The notes below the pieces were generated by a model. The model had not been told where the DNA came from and ran no database searches. It worked only from the letters and a program-made list of their open reading frames with translations. The position numbers were made by a program, and so were the translations under genes. Shown here in pieces: positions 25,601-34,203 of a DNA stretch of 64,000 nt. This DNA is from Frankia casuarinae (lineage in GTDB: Bacteria; Actinomycetota; Actinomycetes; Frankiales; Frankiaceae): positions 2,294,001 through 2,358,000 of the forward strand of contig NC_007777.1 of assembly GCF_000013345.1 (NCBI RefSeq), in the 5' to 3' direction. How positions within the stretch are numbered: the stretch's first letter is position 1; each line of letters opens with the position of its first letter.

Positions 25601-26812
25601 AGACGGATCGAGCGGAGCCGCCCGACGGTCATGCAGGCGACCCCGGCGACCTGGCGGATGCTGATCGCCGCGGCCTGGGAGGGTGACCGTGGCCTGACGG
25701 CCCTGTGCGGAGGCGAACAGCTGCCTCGCGACCTCGCTGACGGCCTTCTCGCGCGGGTTGCGAAGGTGTGGAACCTCTACGGCCCGACCGAGACGACGAT
25801 CTGGTCCTCGGTCGACCGCGTGGAGCCGGGTCGGCAGGTTACGATCGGGCGACCGATCGCCAATACCCGGTTTTACGTCCTCGACAGATGGCTTCAGCCG
25901 GTGCCGCCCGGGGTACCCGGCGAGCTGTACATCGGTGGGGACGGGGTGGCCGCGGGCTATCTCGGCGAGCCGGAGCTCACCCGGGAAAGGTTCGTCCGAG
26001 ACCCGTTCGGACCAGACGAGTCCGCCGTCATGTACCGGACCGGGGACATCGTGCGCCACTTGCCCGACGGCCGGATTGACTACCTCCACAGGGTCGACAA
26101 CCAGGTCAAGCTGCACGGATATCGCATCGAACCCGGTGAGATCGAAGAAGCTCTGCGCCGGCATGACGGCATCGCTGAGGCGGTGGTCTGCCCACGCGAC
26201 ATCGCCCCCGGTAACCGCCAGCTGGTGGCCTACCTCGTCTCGGCCGAATCCGGCCTCGGCGCGCGGCCGGAGGAACTCCGGCGGTACCTACGTACCCGAC
26301 TACCTCCCTACATGATCCCGGCTGCGTTCGTGACCGTGACACGTCTGCCGCTGACAGCCAACGGCAAGATCGATCGTCGGTCCCTACCGGGGCCGCCTGA
26401 GGTTCTCCCGCCCGCAGGCGGAGAGCGGGTCCTGCCCCGTAGCGAGCTCGAGGCGGCAGTCGCCAGCATCTGGCGGGGTGTCCTGGGGGTGCCGGAGGTC
26501 GGAATCGACGAGAACTTCTTCGACGCCGGCGGTAACTCGTTGCTGCTCATGCAGGTTCTGATCCGGCTTCAGGCGGAGCTGTCCGAGTCGCTTACGCGGG
26601 TCGACATGTTCGCCTATCCGACTGTCCGGGGACTGGCGGCATACTTGTCCACCGCTGCGCCACGCCGGTCCGGTGACGCCGGATCCGGCGCGCCACACCC
26701 TCCCGGACGAGCTGGGGCACCCGAAGAATCCGGGGGGCGTTCCCGGTCAGCACTCGCGGGCCTCAGGCGCAGACGTGGTGGTCTCAGCTCCCGCCAGCCA
26801 CCCGGCGCATGA
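22613..26812 (+). CDS. non-ribosomal peptide synthetase, C-(half C)-A-T
   Basis: A protein of 1,399 residues from ATG 22613 (ribosome site GAGAGG; a longer frame to 22457 exists). The condensation domain (about 30-450) has the intact HHALMDG motif at residues 169-175. Residues about 490-740 resemble only the C-terminal half of another condensation domain, without a second HHxxxDG. The adenylation domain (about 750-1240) has YVIYTSGSTGRPKGV, NLYGPTETTIW, MYRTGD and LTANGKIDRRSL; its A4 region is FDIAYLEL, so the amino-acid-binding Asp is present. The carrier domain has FFDAGGNSLLLM with Ser1309. There is no thioesterase. It activates one amino acid and condenses it with an upstream acyl or aminoacyl partner. 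Confidence 0.93.
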   Translation: MHNPEGRGTSPGPVAPTSARRLGSGAVRSGGDVERIPLSAVQHAMLLHSGSAPGEGFYVLQKLFTLREQLNLAVFEQALRDLFDWHPMLRTRLLLDHPDGPSQVVSSDVDVSLPARDWRQLDSATRQQSLREYLDDDKRRSFDFAAGPPMRFAVFRMDNHEYEFVWTTHHALMDGRSLFMVSAELFERYDHLLVGRRAERPRPRPYRDYVAWLAEQDLVAAESFWRADLAGVTEPTPFVVDVVRVPDPGENVLTAVETELSEEMTRALELLVREQQVTANNVVQAAWTVLLQQLSGRHDVVFGTTRACRGFLDGAQDMLGLFLNTLPFRVVAPSTMTVIELLKRLRRHQLALREFEHTSPTRIHTWSDIPASLPMFESLLIFENYLPATRLRSLGGSWRHREFRLEEQTNYPLTLYANHDHRLILRIGYDRRRFTDKTVERMGSQVRRLLEAMVAAPEVPLGALPKLAPEELAGRRTKGLAGPVGPVEPVEPGEPAGVVEHETDWVRRLMSVEPLDLPRRNPVADPPHRYRDIRFPVPADLAGVEEKMAARDGDGRGRDRSEWLLTVLLAFLVRFSGADGPDVDLSWEAESDASGGDGIPLARHRPFRVPSLNESRGFLEFRREVARQLRLFSGRSGHPRDLGVRHAELRACAPWAERGMPVAVELVDNLDVAAEPRSATVLFAQIPRDGEGCRWLIAENVLQTGAADTMRSMFVAFLEALTGSATADLTQLPLLSPEDTQRVLVTWNDTDADYPRDLCAHQLFIRQARSRPEAPAVVCSDRSLSYGELDRRSTRLAAFLGRHGIGPGSLVGIYLERSEEIVVAVLGVMKSGAAFVPLDPVYPPDRITQMLTSSGSTLLLTRTSLEPDVRDCPATVVTLDQYWDVIATAGGGPGEEHDEESDEEKYDRGSPEGRAYVIYTSGSTGRPKGVDVGHRALTNLLCSMARTPGFTEYDRLLAVTTVCFDIAYLELLLPLVTGGQVEVVPADVASDGFELRRRIERSRPTVMQATPATWRMLIAAAWEGDRGLTALCGGEQLPRDLADGLLARVAKVWNLYGPTETTIWSSVDRVEPGRQVTIGRPIANTRFYVLDRWLQPVPPGVPGELYIGGDGVAAGYLGEPELTRERFVRDPFGPDESAVMYRTGDIVRHLPDGRIDYLHRVDNQVKLHGYRIEPGEIEEALRRHDGIAEAVVCPRDIAPGNRQLVAYLVSAESGLGARPEELRRYLRTRLPPYMIPAAFVTVTRLPLTANGKIDRRSLPGPPEVLPPAGGERVLPRSELEAAVASIWRGVLGVPEVGIDENFFDAGGNSLLLMQVLIRLQAELSESLTRVDMFAYPTVRGLAAYLSTAAPRRSGDAGSGAPHPPGRAGAPEESGGRSRSALAGLRRRRGGLSSRQPPGA

Positions 26813-26830
26813 GGCACCCGGCGCATGAGG
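26799..26830 (+). repeat. 16-bp tandem duplication across the NRPS stop codon
   Basis: cacccggcgcatgagg occurs twice (26799-26814 and 26815-26830). The NRPS stop TGA lies in the first copy, so the second copy is a non-coding duplicate that lengthens the gap to the PP-loop gene. Confidence 0.9.
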
Positions 26831-26877
26831 CGGGCCCGGCGGCGACGCGTTCGAAAACTCGGCTGGGAAGGTGAGGA

Positions 26878-28011
26878 ATGGTCCGCTGCAAGATCTGTTC
26901 ACTGAACGCTGGTCATCCGGGAATATCACTTGACAATGACGGCGTGTGCAACCTGTGTAGCCTCGACGTCGCGGTCGAGATGTTCGAGAACTTCACCTAC
27001 GTGTCCAGAACCTACGAGGAGTTCGCGAACAGCGGGCCGAACGAGCGTGGTCCCTACGACTGCCTGCTGATGTACAGCGGTGGCAAGGACAGCACGTACA
27101 TGCTGGACAAGTTCGTGAACGAGTACCATAAAAGAGTCGTCTCCTACACCTTCGAAATTCCCTTCGAGAGCAGCCATGCCGCAGCGAACATGCGGCTTGC
27201 CCAGGAGAGGATCCCGGCCACCTTCGTCACCGACCGGTCCGACAAGATAAAGGACATGATGAGGGAGGTGTTCAACCGACCGGTCCCGGAGCGGCCGGGT
27301 AAGTACCTGGACGAGAAACTTCCCTGTGTCTCGTGCCGGTCATTCTTTGTCATCCGGGCAATCCTGCACGCGTGGCGGAACAACATCCCCTACATCATCC
27401 TGTGCGCGGACCCGCAACAGACGCTCACGATGGAGTCGAACGTCCGGAAGATCGTTAAGAACTTCTACCAGATCTTCGGCCGGGACCGGACCGGCGAGTT
27501 CTTCTCGGGCGGGCTGGAGGAACTACTGTTCGCCGACGAGCGTGAGCTGCCGAAGATTGTCTTTCCCTTCGTCGCCCTACGCGACGAATACGACCCCGAC
27601 CGGATCGTCGCGGAGCTGAAGGCGAAAGGAATTTACGAATCCTCGCCATTCGAGACCCACTGCACGCTTTTTCCGCTACTCAACTACTACTCGTTCAGGA
27701 ATTGGGGCTGTATGTTCTACAAGCTGAACGCGTCGAGTTATGTGCGGGCGGTCAACCGAAACAAGGACTACGACCGGTCCACCTACAGTGTCAAGTTCCC
27801 CCGATCGGTCGATGTGGCCGAGGTCGAGGACCGACTCAGGGCGATCGTGTTCGAGATCGCGGCAGGGGAGGGGGACCCCGGCGCGCACGAGGAGGCCCTC
27901 GTCGAGGTGTTCAAGCAGCTTGATGCCGGCGAGGACGCCGCCCGGTATGTCGCCCGTAGTTTCCTCGACCTGCGTACCGTGGCCGCGGACATGGGCATCC
28001 GACTCGACTGA
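26878..28011 (+). CDS. PP-loop ATPase of the N-acetyl-sugar amidotransferase type
   Basis: A protein of 377 residues behind a GGGAAGGTGAGG ribosome site. A zinc-ribbon-like start has C4-x-x-C7 and C24-x-x-C27 (GVCNLCSLDV). The PP-loop SGGKDS lies at residues 67-72, followed by an adenine-nucleotide alpha-hydrolase fold. A further C-V-S-C-R motif and a single Cys in NWGCMFYKLN may be catalytic or metal-binding. Family members adenylate a carbonyl or amide oxygen and replace it with nitrogen (WbpG-like) or sulfur (tRNA thiolases). Lying between an NRPS and a PKS gene, it may form an amidine or thioamide on a carrier-bound intermediate. Compared with its neighbours its sequence uses more AT-ending codons, hinting at separate origin. 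Confidence 0.85.
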   Translation: MVRCKICSLNAGHPGISLDNDGVCNLCSLDVAVEMFENFTYVSRTYEEFANSGPNERGPYDCLLMYSGGKDSTYMLDKFVNEYHKRVVSYTFEIPFESSHAAANMRLAQERIPATFVTDRSDKIKDMMREVFNRPVPERPGKYLDEKLPCVSCRSFFVIRAILHAWRNNIPYIILCADPQQTLTMESNVRKIVKNFYQIFGRDRTGEFFSGGLEELLFADERELPKIVFPFVALRDEYDPDRIVAELKAKGIYESSPFETHCTLFPLLNYYSFRNWGCMFYKLNASSYVRAVNRNKDYDRSTYSVKFPRSVDVAEVEDRLRAIVFEIAAGEGDPGAHEEALVEVFKQLDAGEDAARYVARSFLDLRTVAADMGIRLD

Positions 28012-28035
28012 GAGTCTGCGCTGAAGGGGGAGACG

Positions 28036-30816
28036 ATGGAACGACCAGACGACGTCCGGGATTCCGACATCGCTATTATCGGGATGGCGTGCCGTTTTCC
28101 CGGGGCCGATACCGTCGAGGAATTCTGGCAGAATCTGTGTGACGGGCGTGAGACCACCACCTTCTTCACCGAGGCCGAACTGCTGGCAGCCGGCGTCGGC
28201 CCCGCACTCGTGGCGGACCCGCGCTATGTGCGGGCCGGGCAGATACTGGCCGACATCGAGATGTTCGACGCCGAGGTCTTCGGGATCACGAGCGAGGAGG
28301 CGGAGCTCCTGGACCCACAGCAACGGCACTTCCTCGAATGCGCGCTCACGGCGCTTGAGAACGCCGGTTACAACCCGGACACCTGCCCCGGACCGATCGG
28401 TATCTATGCCGGCGCCGGGCTGAACACCTACCTTCTACGCAACCTCTCCGGCCGTTTCCGCCACGGGTCGACGCTGGAACGTTACCGGCTGATGATAGGC
28501 AACGACAAGGACTTCCTGGCGACGCGCGTGGCCTACAAGCTGAACCTGCGGGGCCCGGCGGTGAACGTGAACACCGCCTGCTCCACTTCGCTGGTGGCCG
28601 TCAATCTGGCCTGCCTGAGCCTGCTGGGCGGAGAGTGCGATCTTGCGTTGGCCGGAGCGGCCCATATCAAGGTGCCACAGGCCGAGGGCTACCTTTTCCA
28701 GGAGGGAATGATCCTGTCGCCGGACGGCCGGTGCCGGGCTTTCGACGCCCGAGCGCAGGGCACGATCCTCGGCAGCGGTGTCGGCATCGTGGTCCTGAAG
28801 CGGTTGGCCGACGCGCTCGCCGACGGCGACTGGATTCACGCGGTCATCAAGGGAAGCGCGGTCAACAACGACGGCGGCGCGAAGACCGGCTACACGGCTC
28901 CCAGCGTGCAGGGCCAGGCCGCCGTGATCGCCGAGGCTCAGGCTCTTGCCGGTTGCGCCGCCGAGACGATCACCTATGTCGAGGCCCACGGTACCGGCAC
29001 CCCGCTCGGGGACCCGGTCGAGCTCGCCGCCCTGACCGACGTGTTCCTGCGGCAGGACGTGTTCCTGCGGCAGACAGGGGCAGGCGCCCGGTGCGCCATC
29101 GGTTCGGTCAAGACCAACATCGGCCACCTGGACGCGGCGTCCGGGATCGCCGGACTGATCAAAACCTCGCTGATGCTGCGACACCGGCGGATCGTGCCGA
29201 GCCTGCACTTCGAAAAACCCAATCCCGACATCGACTTCGACGCCAATCCCTTCCGCGTCGCCACGGAGTCCCAGGAGTGGCCGGCATCGGGCACAGCCCC
29301 GCGACGTGCCGGCGTGAGCTCGTTCGGCATTGGCGGCACGAACGCCCATGTGATTCTTGAGGAGCCGCCGCCCCGCGAACGCGAGCCCGGGGTGCCGCCT
29401 TCGGACGGCTGGCAGTTGCTGATGATCTCTGCCGGCTCGGTCGCGGCGCTCGAGGAGGCAACGGAGAATCTGGCGCGTCATCTGCGCGTGCACCGCGAGA
29501 CGCTCGACCTCGCCGACGTGGCGTACACGCTCGCGGTGGGACGCCGGGCACGTGCGTACCGACGGGCGCTGGTGTGCCGGGACGTCCACGACGCCGCACT
29601 GACGCTCGCGCTCGGGGAGCCCGACCGCGTGTCCACCGGGCAGGTTGCCGACGGCGAGGCCGACGTAGTCTTCGTTTTCGCGCACCGTCTTATGGAGAAC
29701 GGCGACGACACCCCTCTCGCCGGCCTGTACCGCGACGCCGCCGTATACCGCGACGTCGCTGTGTTCCGCGACGCGGTCGACCGGTGCGCGGTGGCCCTCA
29801 AGACTCTCGGGGTGAGGCCGCGGACACCCGACCCGGCGTCGTTGTTGCGTGCGCGGCATGGCGACGCCGTCGCCGCCTTCGTCGGGCAGTACGCTCTCGC
29901 CGAGCTCTGGACGGCATGTGGTGTGCGTCCGAGCGCGCTGGTGGGGTTCGGCTCGGGCGATCTGGTCGCCGCCTGCCTCGCCGGGATCTTCCCCCTCGAG
30001 TCCGCGCTCGGGCTGGCCTGGGCGCAGGCGCACGGCGAGCCGGCCGGCAACCTCACGCCAGCGGCCCCCCGGTACCCCGTGTGGTCCGCGGCAGTCAACG
30101 GTTGGCTGGACGTGGGTGCGCCGGTGCCGTCGGCGGGCTGGGTCGGGCCGCGTGACGAGACTCCCGACGCCGAGGAACGTCTCGCCCTCCTGCTCGACGG
30201 TCGGCGCGAGACATCATCCGGGCGGAAGGTTGTGCCATTGGAGATGGACCCGCGCGGCACCCGTCCCGACGACGGCACCCGTCCCGACGACGACGCCCGA
30301 CACGTGTGGCTGGCGACCGCGGGGCGCCTGTGGACAAGCGGCGTCAGCCTCGACTGGTCGGCGTTGCATGCTGGCCAGGGACATCGGCGCGTGCCCCTGC
30401 CGACCTACCCGTTCCAGCGCAGGCGCTACTGGGTCGAGGCGGACGAGCACGCGTTTCCGGCGACTGCCGGAGGAACCGATGCCGGCCCCGCGCCGGCGGA
30501 GGGGACGCTGCGCGACCGAGTGGAGACGGCACGGGACGCCGAGAGACCCGCACTTGTCATCGATTTCATCCAACATCAGGTCGCGGAAATGCTCGGACTG
30601 GACGATGCGGCACAGGTGGACCCGGATCAGAACCTCTTCACGCTGGGGCTGGACTCGCTGAATCTGATCGAGATCGCGGCACGGCTGGGTGCCGAGCTGG
30701 AGCAGGACGTCCGGGCCTCGGTCTTCACCGATCATCCGACTATCCGCGCCTACGTGGAAAAGCTGGCGGCATCGCAGGACCTGCCCGGCACCGGCCCAGG
30801 CACCCTGACGGGGTAG
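28036..30816 (+). CDS. polyketide synthase, KS - degenerate AT - ACP
   Basis: A protein of 926 residues, 24 bases after the PP-loop gene, ribosome site GGGGGAG. The ketosynthase (about 12-430) is intact: NTACSTSLVAVN with Cys182, VEAHGTGTPLGDP, and KTNIGHLDAASG. The region that should be an acyltransferase is short, and its active-site motif reads GFGSGD (residue 637 onward) instead of GHSxGE, so the catalytic Ser is lost. A post-AT linker (LPTYPFQRRRYW) is followed by an ACP with LGLDSLN, Ser874. There are no KR, DH or ER domains. Two in-frame 18-bp duplications occur (29041-29076 and 30256-30291). An acyltransferase must act in trans. Confidence 0.93.
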   Translation: MERPDDVRDSDIAIIGMACRFPGADTVEEFWQNLCDGRETTTFFTEAELLAAGVGPALVADPRYVRAGQILADIEMFDAEVFGITSEEAELLDPQQRHFLECALTALENAGYNPDTCPGPIGIYAGAGLNTYLLRNLSGRFRHGSTLERYRLMIGNDKDFLATRVAYKLNLRGPAVNVNTACSTSLVAVNLACLSLLGGECDLALAGAAHIKVPQAEGYLFQEGMILSPDGRCRAFDARAQGTILGSGVGIVVLKRLADALADGDWIHAVIKGSAVNNDGGAKTGYTAPSVQGQAAVIAEAQALAGCAAETITYVEAHGTGTPLGDPVELAALTDVFLRQDVFLRQTGAGARCAIGSVKTNIGHLDAASGIAGLIKTSLMLRHRRIVPSLHFEKPNPDIDFDANPFRVATESQEWPASGTAPRRAGVSSFGIGGTNAHVILEEPPPREREPGVPPSDGWQLLMISAGSVAALEEATENLARHLRVHRETLDLADVAYTLAVGRRARAYRRALVCRDVHDAALTLALGEPDRVSTGQVADGEADVVFVFAHRLMENGDDTPLAGLYRDAAVYRDVAVFRDAVDRCAVALKTLGVRPRTPDPASLLRARHGDAVAAFVGQYALAELWTACGVRPSALVGFGSGDLVAACLAGIFPLESALGLAWAQAHGEPAGNLTPAAPRYPVWSAAVNGWLDVGAPVPSAGWVGPRDETPDAEERLALLLDGRRETSSGRKVVPLEMDPRGTRPDDGTRPDDDARHVWLATAGRLWTSGVSLDWSALHAGQGHRRVPLPTYPFQRRRYWVEADEHAFPATAGGTDAGPAPAEGTLRDRVETARDAERPALVIDFIQHQVAEMLGLDDAAQVDPDQNLFTLGLDSLNLIEIAARLGAELEQDVRASVFTDHPTIRAYVEKLAASQDLPGTGPGTLTG

Positions 30817-30983
30817 CCGGCGGTCCGTGGCGCGGATGCCTCCGGGACAGGCCGCCGGTGTCGTTCGACGTGTCGTGTCTCGGCATCCCGAGAGCCAACC
30901 CGCACCCGCAAGGGTGGCTCATCTGCTGGGTGGGAAGGTCGATGGTAACGGCTTGGGCGGGGCGACGATAGCCGGCTACGGGC

Positions 30984-31198
30984 GAGGCGGCCCTGGTGGA
31001 GGTTGCCGCGCATCCGGTGGACGCCGTTCTGCTCGACCTGATGTTGCCGGGTATGGATGGTTTGGAGGTGTGCCGTCGCCTGCGTACCTCAGGGGACCTG
31101 CCGGGCCTGGTGAGCCGCGGGCGCTGACCGTCGGCCCCCTGGAGATCCGTTGCGCGGAGGGGGTGGTCCTTCGGGACGGCCGCGACGCGCGCCTCACC
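30984..31198 (+). pseudogene. scar of an OmpR-type response regulator
   Basis: The first piece reads EAALVEVAAHPVDAVLLDLM and continues LPGMDGLEVCRRLR: the phospho-acceptor Asp and following loop of a receiver domain. About 15 bases later and in another frame comes ALTVGPLEIRCAEGVVLRDG, the start of a winged-helix Trans_reg_C domain. Everything before, between and after is missing. It is a deletion product of a two-component regulator, lying between the PKS gene and a membrane protein gene. Confidence 0.7.
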
Positions 31199-31236
31199 TG
31201 TGGGTCAGCCGGGCAGCTGACGGGCATCTCCTGGCC

Positions 31237-32493
31237 ATGCTGTCCGCGCGGCAACAAGGCATGTGGCGGTCCCGCGCGCGCCGGCTGTGGACCAGCTTCT
31301 GGACGATTCCGGCCCTGTGTACCGCCTTGGCGGTTGGTCTTGCCGTTTCGGTTCCCTGGCTGGATGAGCGGGGGCTGTCCGCCGCGCTGCCGTTCCTGTT
31401 CAGCGGCGGGCCGGACGGTGCACGATCCGTGTTGTCCGCGGTCGCCTCCTCCATGATCTCGTTTACCGCGCTGGTGTTCTCGATCACGATCGTGACGCTG
31501 CAGCTGACCAGTGGCCAGTTCTCGCCTCGGGTGCTGCGGACCTTCCTTCAGGATCGCCTCACCCAACTGGCACTGGGTGTCTTCGTTGCGACTTTCGTCT
31601 ATGCGCTGGCGGTCCTGCGCTCGGTCCGCGGCGCGGACACGGCCCGGTCGTTTGTGCCGCGGACGGCTGTCACTCTGTCGGTTCTGCTGGTACTCATCAG
31701 CGTTGTGCTCTTCATCGCTTATATCCACCACGTGACCAATGCGGTCCGGGTGTCGCAGATCTTGGCCTCGATCGGCACGCAGACCCGCCGATGCATCGCT
31801 CGCCGCTTCGATGGCGTCGGCTCCGTATCCTCGGTACCTCTGCCGACGGCCGCGCGCAGCCCAAGATATAAGATCATAAGCGCCCCGCGGAACGGTATTA
31901 TCGCCGTGGTGCGAGACCGACCGGTGGTTCGGGCTGCCTCGCAGGCTAATTGTCTGGTTGTGCTCGTGCCAAAGATCGGTGATTTCGTTGCTGCCGGGAT
32001 GCCGCTGTTCACCGTGCACGATGGCCCCGCCGACGGCCTCCGCGGAGACCTCGACCGGCAGGCCGTGATTGACGCGGTGGATATCGAGATCGAGCGGAGC
32101 ATGGAGCAGGACATTGCGTTCGGCTTCCGGCAGCTGGCCGATATCGCGGAACGCGCCCTGTCACCAGCCATGAACGACCATACGACCGCGGTGGCGGCGG
32201 TCGATCAGGTGCATGATCTGCTACGCCGGCTTGTCACGCGGCACCTGACGCCCCGGGCCCATACTGACCGGGACGGCCAGCCGCGGCTCGTGGTGCCGGA
32301 ACCCGATCTCGAGGACTACCTGCGGATCGGCGTGGACGACATTAGCCGGTGGGCGCAGGACTCCCCACGGGTGCTCTCCCGGCTGCGCCTCATGCTGCGC
32401 GACGTGTACGAGCAGGCTCGGCCTGAGCACCGGGCGCGCATCGCTTGCCGCGTCACCCGCTTGGAGCGCCGCCTCGCCGCCAGGAAAGGCTGA
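31237..32493 (+). CDS. DUF2254-type membrane protein
   Basis: A protein of 418 residues from ATG 31237. It has four hydrophobic segments near the N-terminus: FWTIPALCTALAVGLAVSV, VLSAVASSMISFTALVFSIT, LALGVFVATFVYALAVLRS and VTLSVLLVLISVVLFIAYI. The family signature is clear: VTLQLTSGQFSPRVLRTFLQD, then the cytosolic DIAFGFRQLADIAERALSPAMND with DHTTAVAAVDQVHDLL. Members are predicted inner-membrane proteins of unknown function. An earlier in-frame start at 31150 runs into the response-regulator scar and is less likely. Confidence 0.85.
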   Translation: MLSARQQGMWRSRARRLWTSFWTIPALCTALAVGLAVSVPWLDERGLSAALPFLFSGGPDGARSVLSAVASSMISFTALVFSITIVTLQLTSGQFSPRVLRTFLQDRLTQLALGVFVATFVYALAVLRSVRGADTARSFVPRTAVTLSVLLVLISVVLFIAYIHHVTNAVRVSQILASIGTQTRRCIARRFDGVGSVSSVPLPTAARSPRYKIISAPRNGIIAVVRDRPVVRAASQANCLVVLVPKIGDFVAAGMPLFTVHDGPADGLRGDLDRQAVIDAVDIEIERSMEQDIAFGFRQLADIAERALSPAMNDHTTAVAAVDQVHDLLRRLVTRHLTPRAHTDRDGQPRLVVPEPDLEDYLRIGVDDISRWAQDSPRVLSRLRLMLRDVYEQARPEHRARIACRVTRLERRLAARKG

Positions 32494-32825
32494 CCGGGAC
32501 GGCTAGATGTCCCGTTGCATCCCCTCCCGTGACTGCCCAGACGTCACCTTCTCACCGCCGGTGAACGTCGCCGATGGGTGTGCTGATGGATGAGGTGTGC
32601 GATCGGGGATGCTTGGCGGTTGCCGCGGTCAGTGGTGGCGGTCCTCGTACTGCGCGGCTGTGGTGACGTCTCGGGGATAGGTGCGTAGCGCCCGGAGACC
32701 GACGAGGCCGGCGGCCACCATGGGAGCCATCATGATCAGGAAGGTGAGTTGCAGGCCCCGGCGGGGCGGGGGCGCGAGCTCGTCCGGAGGGGCCGGGATA
32801 CAGCCAGCCGCGGGAACGGCGCCGA

Positions 32826-33996
32826 ATGCCCGCGACCGATGCCTTCTTCCTCGAGGTGGAAGGCCCCCGCAGCCCGCAGCAGGTCGGGGGCGTCGCGGTT
32901 CTGAGACTCCTCCCCGGCAGCTCCTCGCCCACGCTCGCCGACATCCGCGCCCATGTCGCTCGGCGCCTGGCGGATATTCCCCCGATGTTGCGACGAGTCG
33001 TGTCGCCGGGGCCGTTGTCCGGCTACAGATGGGAACTGGCCCGGAGTATCGACCTGTCCTGGCATGTCCGCGAGGTGACCCGGCAGCCCGGAGCCGTGCG
33101 GCCGGATTCGCTGTCCGCCTCGCCCGCGCCCGCGCGATGGGCGGCCGTGACCACCGGCATGGTGCGGCTCGGGCTGGACGGAGCCGCGCCCCCCTTCCCC
33201 TGGTCTGGGCGATCGGGACCGGCTCGCCGGGTGCGGATGGTGCGGCTGCGACTGCCCGAGGTTCGGGCAGTCGCGCGGGCCGCGAACGCCCGCGTGACCG
33301 ACGTCCTGCTCGCCATGGTGGCACAGGCTGGCCCAGCTGCTGGCCGAGCAGGGCCAGCCGTGCGGTGCGGCGGTCCGTGCCATCACGCCGATCTCTCTGC
33401 GCACGACAGGCACCGCCATCGGCGACGACCTGGGTAACGCGACCACGGCGGTGCAGCTTGACCTGCCGCTCGACCCGATGCCAGTGTCCTGGCGGTTGCG
33501 GGCGATTACCGCCGGTGGCCGGCGGGCGCGGCGCCCGGGGCGGATCCTCGCGGCCGGCGCGGCCCTGCGGGTGATAGGTGCCCTGCCGGCGCCGCTGCGC
33601 GGACCCGCGGCTCGCAGCGTCTATCAGGGTCGGCATATTGGAATGATCATATCGAACCTTCCAGGCGCGGCGGGCCCGCGGGAGTTCGTCGGCCTGCCAC
33701 TGCTCGACACCTACCCGCTGGTCCCCCTCGCCGAAGGCGTGCCGCTTGCGGTGGGGGCACTCGGCTGGCAGGACGAACTCTGCCTCTCGGTGACGACGGA
33801 TCCCAGCCTTGTGCCGCCGACGGCGGACCTGGCCGGGCGGCTGTCCGCCGGGCTGGACCAGCTGCGTCGCGAGGTGAGCGCCCCGGCGCGCGCCCCTGGG
33901 ACGGGGTCCGCCTCGGCCGGCTACCAGGGGCGCCCAATCTCGATCGAGTGGGCTGGCCGCGGCTGGCGTCGCCCGGGCGATGCCGGTGACCCGTAA
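32826..33996 (+). pseudogene. wax ester synthase / diacylglycerol acyltransferase, frameshifted and lacking its active site
   Basis: It begins MPATDAFFLEVEGPRSPQQV, the usual WS/DGAT start, and continues RRLADIPPMLRRVV and WELARSIDLSWHVREV. The next section, which should contain the catalytic HHxxxDG, is absent: the sequence jumps from VTRQPGAVRPDS to a Pro/Ala linker. A one-base frameshift near 33328 moves the rest into another frame: LAQLLAEQGQPCGAAVRA, GDDLGNATTAVQLDLPL and GMIISNLPGAAGPREF, the family C-terminus. With both a frameshift and no catalytic His it cannot be active. Confidence 0.8.
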
Positions 33997-34203
33997 GGAC
34001 GGCGTGTAGCCGGGAGCGGCCGTGGGTGGGGGCGGATGGTTGGCCGGTCGCCGGTGCGGGAATGGCCGAGGCGGTGGCCTGTCGAGTGCCTGACGGAGAG
34101 TGCCTGACGGAGAGTCGGTGCGGGACGCTCGCAGGAGAGGGGTGGGTATGCGCGACTTCCCGATCGACCTGGGGATCAGGCCTGGCGCGGGAATGGGCGC
34201 GGG

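Noticed and set aside
28435-30033. 532-codon minus-strand open frame in the PKS gene
   Set aside because: Shadow of the ketosynthase coding strand; no domain.
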